This document shows positions 47,635 through 58,000 of a DNA stretch of 64,000 nucleotides, piece after piece. A program made the translations under genes and the position numbers. Every line of letters begins with the position of its first letter. Positions within the stretch are counted from its first letter, which is position 1. The notes below the pieces were generated by a model. It was not told the DNA's origin, ran no database searches, and saw only the letters and a list, made by a program, of their open reading frames with translations. This stretch comes from Branchiostoma floridae (lineage: Eukaryota > Chordata > Leptocardii > Amphioxiformes > Branchiostomatidae): NCBI RefSeq assembly GCF_000003815.2, contig NC_049980.1, positions 2,225,182 to 2,289,181 of the forward strand, in the 5' to 3' direction.

Positions 47635-50600
47635 TTTGAGTCTTGATGGGGTTGACACACTGTCAGCTTTATACAGTCAAACCAGCTCAACCAACTCAGG
47701 GGACCAATAGAGACAGTGTTATAGCCACTACAGCCAGGATCTTAATGCTTGTGTCAATCAATGGGGAAATTATCTAAGGGACCACCAAAAAAGTGGTCAA
47801 ATTGGCCAGGTGATCCTTATATAACAGAGGTCACTCATACACTTGACTGTATGACCTTATATAATGAAGATTTCTATTCACTTTTAAAGTGCTCATCTTT
47901 ACCTCCTGTGTGATGATGGTTTGTTATCAGTTTCAGTTTTACATATATTACATAATATACACTTTTCCAGCAGGGTGATACGGGGGCAAGTGTATTTCGT
48001 TACTTCGTACACTAATGCAGAAAAAAACTATTTCTAGCCATGTGCTTGAACTATCATTCCCCCACTGAGGAAGGTAGTGAAGTGAGACAAGTCAATGCGT
48101 TCCAGCACAGTAACAACACTAGAGAAGAGGATATGCTGAATTAATCTCCTTAATGGCTTTGTAAAGTGGCCATCTGTCTACCCCTGACCCTGCTACTAAC
48201 CTAGTATGTATTTTGTGTGGCTGAGACTGATTAGGTTGAGATGGGAACACTGTAAACACTACATAACAAGCTAAGGGGAGGTTTACAGCACGGCTGAAAT
48301 TTGTGGAAGCTTTTGATTGAGATGAATTTGACATTTTGTGGTGTGATTATCGGAAGATTTTGTTACGAGGGAAGAGAATTGAAAAGTGAGGAAAACATAG
48401 CAGCCTGTCAAACAAACAAACAGGTAGACAAAAATGTAAAGCTGGAGACATCCTTGATGCAGCACAACTGACAGAGCTTGTGCAGCTTGTGAAGTTATGA
48501 ATACAGCTGATTTAATCCTATTCTGAAAGACAGAGTAATTCAAACAGATTACCAGCTTACGTTTTGGGGAATTACTTTCATGTCTTGGGTAAAATTAGTT
48601 TGGCAAGCACAGATCAGAATCTAAAAATGGTAAAAAGAAATGAAAGTCGATGAGGCACTCACAGGTATGTGTTGGTTTATGCATTTCTAACCCACTGCAA
48701 TATTGGACAGAAATTCAATGTTATTTCAGCCATCATGTGCTCATCCCATAGCACAGGTGCTTTAATCTGTCTCTATCAACTTTCACTCAATAGCAGTGTT
48801 TATTGTAGCAGGAGTAATCATCTAACAAACACCTCATTTCCTGTACTCTCCCATAATATAACACAATTAAAGCAAATGAAGACTACTGCAACATACTGAC
48901 AATTAAAGAAAAAGAAGTGCAATGCACACATAAGTGAAAGTATTGACAGTACCTACTTAAGCTGCAAGATCACCGATACATTGCGCAGGAGCTGACAGTA
49001 AGAGATGGAATCTGTCTAGCATGTCGATAGTCGCCTGTATCATTTCAGTACTGTCAAGACAGTAACAGATCAGTAACAACTACTCATAGGAAACCAGGCT
49101 TCTGTAGTCGTCAGTAGCAGTAAAGGAAGTAAGCTGACATCCCTGAAATGTGACTGTCAATAACTAACAGTCTCATCTCAGTACTGAAAGTTTGCTATCA
49201 TGGTAAGTTACACCGCATTGAATAATTTTGCTCCAACCTTGCAATTTCCTACGTCAATGTCTCCAACACAAAGGTCGAGTGCGGAGGTTACTCGAGGGCT
49301 TTGCATAAATCTGATCAGCGCAAACAAAGGCATGTAGTAAATGTCAGACCCCTACAGGCCACAGTAAATGTTACCAGTATAGTCTCCTGGGACACCAATA
49401 CAATACATACAATTAACTCATCAAATTACGCAGGATACCCTACAGCTGTAATTCAATGGCAGAACATACGAATTGTTTTTCCACCTTAGTGAGGCTGTAA
49501 TGCTTGCTTTAAAACCAATTGCAATTTTCCCCTAATCTAATTTTTTACTCAAATGCTGTGGTAAAATCAAATAATCCATGGAATTGAGGTATATTCGTGT
49601 TACTGTTTGTTCCAGATATCTTCGTTTCAGACAAAAGTTTTGGGAATTAAACAATAATGGAAATGCCAGATAGCCCTCTAAATCTGCACTTTCCAAAGTC
49701 ATATACTAGAGGTCATTTAAACATCTCAAGGTCATAGTTACACCAGTTGGCAAAGGTCATAGAGTTCTGAAGAAGGGAATTAGAGATGGCAGACTTCACC
49801 CCCTTTGCTTGGGTCAGAAAAAATGCATCATATTTTAGCAAACATGGATATGTTAAAAACAATACTTAACTCCCTTGTGGTGAGTGAATGTAAAAACTTC
49901 AATTAAGGAGTTAACTTTGCAGATAGTGAAGTCTTACTATCTGCCCATCACAGGTGTCAGATGGAGAGTAAGAAATGTGACATCTGGATAAAAACGCATT
50001 TTTCTTCTTATCAAGGCCTGGTATCATCTATAATTTGATCAGACTTCACAAGTGAGTCGATATTGAAGGAGCTGTCCAAATGCCTTAAAGGTGAAATGGC
50101 TCTTCAGATAACAAGGAGTGGTGGTGAACTTTAGAAGGTCAAACCAAGGATGAGGTGAAACATCTTTATTCACCCTCTTTGGTGAAACATGGGCCATGAA
50201 GAGCAGAGAGAGAGAGAATTGGTTTCTTGACTTTAAAACTTTTGCAGCTCAAAAGGCTGAATTGCCGTTTTTTACAGTGGACGAACATGCAGAATTTCAA
50301 ACACCAGCTTTAACATCATGAAAAACATAAGGGTGCATACAGCAAAATGTCTATTCTCAGTTAAAAGAAAATACAGCACTTCAAAGACTTCCCCCTGGAA
50401 TGCAACAGCTAAGCAAATACCACCTTCCCAGCGTGGCATGTGTTATGGCACGCCCTGACCCAAGAGGTCCACATACTCCTATGTTGAACAACTCTGGACT
50501 GTTAGGTACTACTGTGGATCTTGGTGTGCAAACACATCGTCACTAAGCGATGGAACGTTCAGATCATCTGAAGAATGGATAATGATAGAAACCATCTAAC

Positions 50601-51790
50601 GCCCCAAAATACAAAGCCATGGCACTTTTTAGTAGAATGATTCATAGTTCATTTCGTCCTACAAAAGCTAATTTTCATTTGTACTAATTTGTAGTTGTTG
50701 CCTTCTTCGTAAAATACATTAATTTTGTATACTGATTTTGTTGTAAACGTATAACGTTACTTGCACAAAAGGATGACATTGTGCTGTCTCCTCTAGTTTG
50801 ATAAAGAAATTTGATCTTTCAACCGAGTGAGATTTCACCAAAGAATAACACCAAAAAAAAACACAGAAAAATATTAACAAAATGGGACATAAATTCACAC
50901 CTAAATCAACATGTAGTCTTCAATACAATAATTTATTTGCTATCTTTGATTGTTGTTTTAATTCTGATCAGATAATAATGATTAGCTCACAAGCTGGTCT
51001 TGTTGATAAAACACAGACTGAATGGGCTATGAGGAAATCAAGAACATATCATTGTTGAATAGACAGTGTTATATGTTGGATAGACTAGACAGAGTATTAT
51101 CAATATATGGTGCATTCATTGAATGTCCAGAGTGACTCTCAGAATGTGGCTGACAATAGCTGATGTTATTTGATAAGTGCTGGTTTCCTGTAACAGCTGG
51201 GAGGTGAAGTGGACGATACTTGTGTTCGACTGGCATGTTTCCTTTTCATTTATTGTTTGGCAACAAGGGCACACCCACTCACTAGTCTCTAACTCCAGTC
51301 TGCTTGGAGACTACCCACTCACATATATAGTGACTCAACACACAGTAGTGCACTTGCACAAATCATTCACATTAAAAAATGTTACTGGCTGCCATTTATG
51401 ATAGATAATCTAAAATTAGATCCTTTCAAGAATTCGATGCGGAAAATCAATCTTAAAATAAATGATCAACCAAAAACTAGCTTTTGATGGGCGCCAATTA
51501 AAATCAACATACCCCCAACTGGGGTGAATCAATAACGGACTTTATCATTGACATGTTTGACTTGAAACTGTGATAAAATCGATCTTGTTTCAAGATTTCA
51601 TGAAAGTTTTAAGACAAATCTATGAAGACCAGCCGAGCGGGATTCCTTGTGTTCCGTATAAGAAACTATAATTCGACGTGGAATCGGAAATAATTCATTA
51701 TCATTAATGTGAAGGACAGACTTCCGTCTATTTTAAGTATTTATGTCCTGTCTGTTTGGCGGGGAAGACTATGTCTATATTTACCGTTTT
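47635..51790. other. Probable 5' intron of PDZD2, no feature seen
   Basis: About 4 kb of AT-rich DNA. Only a TACAGTCAAACC-type repeat (47676-47858) stands out. No splice-supported frame was found on either strand. Confidence 0.5.
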
Positions 51791-52244
51791 AAACCAAAGA
51801 AAAACATCTCAATCTTTCTAACCCATGGCCGCCCGCCCTACATGACGTCCCCGACAATGTAACGGTACACGACACGGTACAATACCTGCTCACCTGCCCA
51901 ACAACAACTTCAAAGAAAACCACCTGTGCCGAGCGGTTCGCCTTACTCTGCAAACAGCGGAACGCCCGCGTACTTCACGTTCAACTTCGGCACCGACATG
52001 TCTCGACAAGTCACGGGAACCTTACACCGATAACGGCATGTGGCTGGGAGAAATAAATCAGGTCGAGCCGGAGATCGATATGAAAGATTCCCGATATTAT
52101 GTGTCAGACTGAGCCGGCCAGGATCAGCCGTCACTTCGGCACAAGCCGCGACCACCGCCGGCTTACATCACAAACACTTGCGGTGAGAAACAACTGTCCG
52201 ACTTCTGATGGATATCCCGCGATAAACAACGTGTACATCCTTAC

Positions 52245-52447
52245 CTTAACACGTGTAAATGCCCTCCAGATGTCTTGAGGAGTTGTTCCCGGAGTTTGAA
52301 GACGTCCCAGCCCGCGGTGAGGGCCGTACTCACACTACGGGATAGCAAAGTTTGGAGCCGAGGCAGCTGATTGGTCAACACCCGGTGGGAACACCCGGAT
52401 GTAAGAACTTTGACCCACCCAAGAAGCAAACCGCGAACGGCGTTCAT
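52245..52447 (-). promoter_or_regulatory. CpG-rich promoter block with probable 5' untranslated exon of PDZD2
   Basis: The block at about 51.8-52.5 kb is much richer in CpG than its surroundings and includes CRE-like TGACGTCC near 51843. A strong minus-strand donor GTTAAG|GTAAGG ends an exon at 52245. Exon 1 of PDZD2 has an upstream acceptor and an in-frame stop before its ATG, so a 5' untranslated exon is required and this is the best candidate. A 68-codon frame starting MNAVRGLLLGWVKVL runs from 52447 into the splice site. If transcribed, it would be an upstream ORF overlapping the main start in another frame, or the first exon of an unrelated gene. I do not recognise it. Confidence 0.45.
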
Positions 52448-53302
52448 GACGCGGCACTTCCGGGTTTTGTCCCGGGTAGGCCACGCACGCGTCGTTTTGC
52501 AATCCTTCCTGTCTTTTTTTCTTGTATTTACGACAACCCCAACGTCTTTGATTCACGGTTGTTCAAAAGACTTGTTACTCAACCGTTGGTTGGTCAATTT
52601 TTCCTTTTGACCAGAAGCTAACGTTAATAGAGTTGGTTTGACCAACATTGGCTCGACTCTTTCAAGACCCTCCTTGGTTCGACGTTCGACCAGGTAGGAC
52701 AGTTTGAAAGGGTCTCTAGCCAACACAGACAAAGACAGAGGTCGAATATATTGATCTTGTTTAGACACAAACAGAAAAATTTCAACTGCTTTTGAACTTG
52801 TATCTGATTTTTTAAAGTTTCCATAGTCTCAAGGTAGTCAGTAGAGGAAGGGGAGTCTTCTAAGAAAATACACACGTCAAAGAAGTCCTATATGATAGTA
52901 GCATATCGATTTTTCTTGCTCCAAGTACAGATATCGCAGACAATAAACACGCTTTCATTTACTGTAAAAGGATTGCTGAATTCAATGAATCAAACAAATG
53001 CTCATGTCGCAAATGGATCACTCAGTACGAAATCCGGTCGACACTGTTGACTCATCCCGGTCCAAACTCTGCATGTCACCCTAGACATTCCACTCAGCCG
53101 GCAGTGACTCATGTGGCTTAAAATGACGTTTACGTGAGAGATAGAAACCTACAAAAGATAAATTCATATAATGTACGCTAGACTGAACTCTAAATGGGCT
53201 TTAAATGTGGGTTACAGACTGGCATTGTACGTGTTTAAATGCCATCGTTCAACTTAGTAACTGCCTTTATATACACACGATGCACCGTACGTCATCGCGA
53301 AA

Positions 53303-53374
53303 GGGGGTATAGCTCAGTGGTAGAGCATTCGACTGCAGATCGAGAGGTCCCCGGTTCAAATCCGGGTGCCCCCT
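53303..53374 (+). tRNA. tRNA-Cys (GCA)
   Basis: The 72-nt cloverleaf folds fully. The acceptor is GGGGGTA with TGCCCCC (one T-G pair) and discriminator T, as expected for cytosolic tRNA-Cys. The D stem is GCTC/GAGC and the anticodon stem TTCGA/TCGAG with loop CTGCAGA gives anticodon GCA. The T arm holds GGTTCAAATCC, which is also the B box, and the A box is TAGCTCAGTGG. There is no intron and no encoded CCA, as in eukaryotes. It lies alone between PDZD2 and GTPBP3. Confidence 0.97.
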
Positions 53375-53379
53375 TGAAG

Positions 53380-53393
53380 TTTTTTTTTTTTTT
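53380..53393 (+). terminator. RNA polymerase III terminator of tRNA-Cys
   Basis: A run of 14 T starts 6 bp after the tRNA 3' end. Pol III terminates at four or more T, so this is a strong terminator and supports an active tRNA gene. Confidence 0.9.
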
Positions 53394-53750
53394 GCCTTAC
53401 AGAGCATTTTCTATGTGAAATCATATTCTAAGTCTTCTATAATTTTCCCTTGCGTTTTGTGATAAATAAAGGGCTAGTTATACGTATTTCAAATTATATG
53501 TAAATCTGTAGTACTCGTTACCCGTACTTTACATGCAATGGTAGATATAGATACAAACGCACACCATAAATAAGCTCAAGACTTTAGGGCAAATTTCTTA
53601 CTTTTTTTTTTTGCATTTTCAACACAATTGTGTCGTCTCTAATCACATTTCAGCCACTACCTTTTCTCAATAGAATAGTCCAAATGCTTCTGAATGTCTG
53701 AACGCATCTGAAATGTAGAAATGTGACATAAAGTAATGTGTGATTGGCTA

Positions 53751-54421
53751 CTCTCCAAGCAGAGGTTAGGCTACGAGTTTTTTTAATAACGTTTTTTTAG
53801 TCGTTTTTATTCAATCAATCAAAAATTGGGCTTTCTATTTTGTATCGTATTGTCACAATCTAGGTTTGGACAATATAAGATACAATACAAAATAGAAAGC
53901 CTGATAAAAACGACTAAGGACACACCAATTTGCTTTCTTGGTTCACGTATTTTTCATAAAAAATATGGAGCGACAGGGTGAAAAGAATAAAAATAAAAAT
54001 TGTGAAATGTTTGGGGTAAAGATAAGGGCTAATCCAAAACATAAGTAATAAAAAGTTTTCAGCTTGAAAAAAGTACAAAAACACTATTACTGTACAGTAA
54101 CAGCACCTGTTCTATGAAAATTACAAAAGTAGTGTCAGTTTTTATGTTTGTCCTATTCTTCATGAATGAGAAATATAACTGTAATAATAATACCCGCATT
54201 TTAAGGAGCTTATGATATAAAGGCCAATTTGCTACATCAGAAAGTTGGTGAATGGTTTCATTCAATGGTGAAAATCTGCTGAGTGGTACTAGTAATTTTT
54301 TATTTTTTTTTTTCCAAAAAAATAAGAGGTGAGCTAATCCGTGAACCAATCAATTAAATTGGTATGGCCCAAAAAACGTTAAAGAAAAACAACAGCCGGA
54401 GCCTAACCTCTGCTTGGAGAG
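53751..54421. mobile_element. Inverted-repeat element hosting copy C
   Basis: Inverted ends CTCTCCAAGCAGAGGTTAGG (53751-53770) and the mirror CCTAACCTCTGCTTGGAGAG (54402-54421) are a perfect 20-bp match. The left part holds a further long hairpin (about 53798-53917) with arms reading TTAGTCGTTTTTAT and its complement. A solo left end, CTCTCCAAGCAGAGGTTAG, occurs at about 31280. The superfamily is not determined. Confidence 0.8.
53918..54369. mobile_element. Harbinger-like MITE, copy C, nested in another element
   Basis: The left end is GGACACACCAATTT (one mismatch to family) and the right end is AAATTGGTATGGCC. Flanking triplets TAA and CAA suggest a decayed 3-bp duplication. The interior matches copy A in the same orientation. 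It lies inside the 53751-54421 element, upstream of GTPBP3. Confidence 0.8.
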
Positions 54422-54654
54422 CAGGGCAAGTATTCCACAGCACCAATCAGAAGCAGCGACACATAAACCGGTCTTCCCCAAACCAAGATGGCGGAAGGAG
54501 TTTGTGACTTGTGAGTGTATCCTGATTATGTTTGTCATTTCCTCTCTTGAAATGAGAACATCTAAACATCTTTCTAGAGCAAAGGTGTTTCTAGACAGCT
54601 CACTGACTTCTAGGAACGCGGTTTGTGCCTCGCACTTGCAGAGAATTCGGTAAT
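54422..54654 (+). promoter_or_regulatory. GTPBP3 promoter and 5' UTR region
   Basis: About 230 bp of non-repetitive DNA between the end of the nested inverted-repeat elements and the GTPBP3 ATG. It contains AACCAAGATGGCGG near 54480 (a YY1-like AAGATGGCGG, common in TATA-less promoters of mitochondrial genes). No TATA box is visible. The transcription start is not determined. Confidence 0.5.
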
Positions 54655-55030
54655 ATGGCGTTTGTAAGAAAATGTCGTCTGCTAGGACTGTGTAGCAGAA
54701 GACTGGCGCACGTGGCGAGAACAAAACATCAGACTGCTTCCTCCCTGTTTACCCCAGACTTTGTGCAACAATACCATCCTTGGGGCGTTTCTGCACGTTT
54801 CTCCAGCTCAGCTCACGAGTATGGGTTTGACAGTACGATTTTCGCTCTGTCCTCGGGGCACGGGAAGTGCGGGGTGGCGGTGGTGCGGGTCACGGGGCCA
54901 CACGCGTCATCCGCCGTACGGCTGCTGACCAGGCGCCCGGTGCTGCCCGCGGTGAGACGAGCGGCGCTGAAGAGACTGTACGATTCCACAGGAGAGCCAC
55001 TTGACAGAGGCTTGGTCATCTGGTTCCCAG
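54655..55030 (+). CDS. GTPBP3: GTPBP3 exon 1
   Basis: Encodes the presequence and the start of the folate-binding domain, ending at [13 protein letters not shown]. The donor is TCCCAG|GTACAT, phase 1. The first ~50 residues have no close counterpart in the human protein as I recall it, which makes this protein longer (549 versus about 490 aa). Confidence 0.95.
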
Positions 55031-58000
55031 GTACATATGAACGTTTGTTGTTGTTGTTGTCTCTGTAATCCGCTAGGTTCGTCGGATAATGGTCACATGT
55101 GCTGTCTTATTCTCTCTCACTCAGTCACTGTGCTTCTCCTGCTTTTTCCAATTGGTCGACACTCAGCACACATCTGTCGGTACACTTTCTCTTGTCTTCT
55201 TCATTTCTTTCACATGTGTATGATCTTACTTCACATGTGTGTTATCACTTTCCTGTCATTTAAAACGTTTCGTTTCTAGGATGTAGTCCATCATTGCTTT
55301 TTGCAGCCTCTCTGATCCTTCTTTGCTGACGTTTGGATTGGTGCATCTGATTATTAGATAGAGATACATAAATAACGGTTTTATTTCTTTTATTCGTTGA
55401 TGAATCCTTATATGGATTTGGGGCGACGCCCCAGAGGAGAGCCTAAGGCGTAAATGGGAATCAGGCAAGTCACATACCGCAGACATGATCCGATCGCGCA
55501 CGAGTAGTCAAAATCGCGTCCAACAGCAAACCGGTTTGAGCTACATTCAGCAGCACCCTCCCCTTGTCGTTGTCATCGTGCATGATCTTTGTACGGAGCG
55601 GTATCTCCTCATCTGTCCAAACTCACCGATTCTACTTAATATTCCAGCAAAGCTGTGTTTTTTTTTTAAAATACCTAAATTTTCATATGACCATGTGACC
55701 CATGACCAGGTCAATATGCGAAGTAAGCCAGCTTGAAACCACATTTCCACTGTAATCGCGAGTCATGTAAGCCACATCAAAACTACCTACCAGAGGTGGT
55801 TCACGGTTTAAACAGCTTCAGTGTGACTTCGACCGTTCAGACTGGGCCACATGAATCCTGCTTCAGTGGCTTCGTCTTGAAATCCGATTTGCAAGGCTTA
55901 ATATAAACAGGGTCTAAGTAGGACCCTTTTCGCACTAAAAAAAGCAAGCGGATTAAACGTCGAATCTGTTTAAACTGCAAGGATCCGGATAATTTTTTTC
56001 ACATTCACAGGGTACCTGTAATGATTATAATTAGTGAGTGCAAGATGTTACAGCTTTGGGCATGAGAAGAGCTCTCATACCCGGGATGAACAACAATGGC
56101 GAGTCAATTGACGATCTGAAAAAAATGGACACTTCTGGGGTTATGGACTGTACTACTGGGGTTACAGACACTACACAGGATACAAACACTACTGGGGGTA
56201 CATACGCTACTGGGGGTCTGGACAGCACTAGGGGTATGGACATTACTAGGAGGGTCTGCATGGGGGGTCCCGGCAACCATTTACGCCGAATTCAGAAGAA
56301 CCCCCGACGTATTACGCTAAATCAAGGAAGGCAATTATGCTAAATTTGGTGGCCTCACTACGAATTACGTAGATAGTATGGTTATCCCTACGAATTACGG
56401 GAAATAAAAATAGGCTGCCTAAGCGTTACATAAATGAGCATGCAGACCCTCTACTACTTAGAACTAGGGGTACGGATACTTCAGGGGCTACGGACACTAC
56501 AGGGGTTACTGTGTCTGTACCCCCAGAAGTGTCAGTAATAAATAATTACTGAACACTTCTCCCAGGGGATATTGAAAATAAAGGGGGTATGGACCAGGGC
56601 TCTAGCCAGTGTCCGTTTTTCCGTCAATTGACGGAAATTTGCTGTGTGTGATGGAAAAATTTTAAAACAAATCCGTCAACTTTGACGGACAAAAATCTGA
56701 TAAAAGCTCCTTGGTGGAAGCTACAGGTTGCTTGGGGACGCCGTCCACGGCCGTAAAAGCCACACACTGTTTGTTTTGCTATTGTTATGATTGTTGACAA
56801 TGTGTGTCGGTGCCATTTCGCATACGATAATCTCATTAAAACCCGTTTTTCAAGGTCTCAGTTCAGTCTAACTCCTGGAATAGTGTTTTCGCGACAATGG
56901 GAATTGGCTGACGGAAAAAAATGTCGAGCTGGCTAGAGCCCTGGTATGGACACTACTGCTGCTCATCTTTCCTCCCCATCCTTGCTGCAGGTCCACACAG
57001 TTTTACAGGAGAGGACAGCTGTGAGTTCCATGTCCATGGTGGTCCTTCTGTGGTCACCTCTCTCCTGCAGGCCCTGGGGAACATGGAGGGGCTTAGGCCT
57101 GCGGAGGCCGGGGAGTTCACCAAGAGGTTTGTTTGTTCGTTCAAGATGGCCCCTTACTGTAATTTTCTTTCTAGTCTTTAAGGTGACAATTAGGGGTGGG
57201 TACCGGTACAAAAACTTCAGGTCCAAGTCAGGTTCAGGTCCATAGGGTCTGGTCCAGGTCCGGACCTGAACCTGGACCTTATTCAGTATGTGAAAACTTG
57301 TGAATGGACAAAACTCAAAACAACTGTCCATTTCGCTAGAGAGAAATCTGTTTTGTGGAGTATTTGACTCCCACTGGCTTTTTAAAACCTACAAGCCTCT
57401 CTACGATTGGCTGTAAACCTTGGTAGAAATGACTATAGACTCTAAGCTACTTCGCTCGTTTTTTTCTTTGACCGGTAAGCCCCAAAACGTGTGAATGCCT
57501 GATCATATAATCTATTCATTTTCCAATAGGTCCAACATCCGGTCCACCTAATTTTTTCAAGTCCGTTTTTTCCGGACCGGTCCGATAAGAAAAAACGGTT
57601 TTGTATCGGTACACTGTACTGGTACCTATCCCTAGTGACAATGTATATACCTGAGAACCACAATGTACTGAGATGAAGTAGAGAAAGTGTGAGTGTGTTC
57701 AGGAATCTTTCTGCATTTGTAGGCAAATGTCCATCAATTGACTTACCTCTTGTCCTCCAGGGCGTTTCAGAACGGGAAACTTGACCTGACGGAGGTTGAG
57801 GGTCTAGCTGACCTGATCCACGCCGAGACAGAAGCGCAGCGGAAACAGGCACTGCGCCAGATGGAGGGTGACCTCAGCAGACTGTACTCTGATTGGTCTA
57901 GGAGATTACTGAAGGTAGGGTGCAGCCTAAGCAGGCTGTTATCCAAAAAAGTCTGATTGGTCGCTCAGCAGGCTGTACTCTAATTCCCTGATATCCTTTG

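Noticed and set aside
51943-52155. 70-codon minus-strand frame next to the CpG block
   Set aside because: It has no donor or acceptor and no recognisable protein; CpG-rich DNA often has long chance frames.
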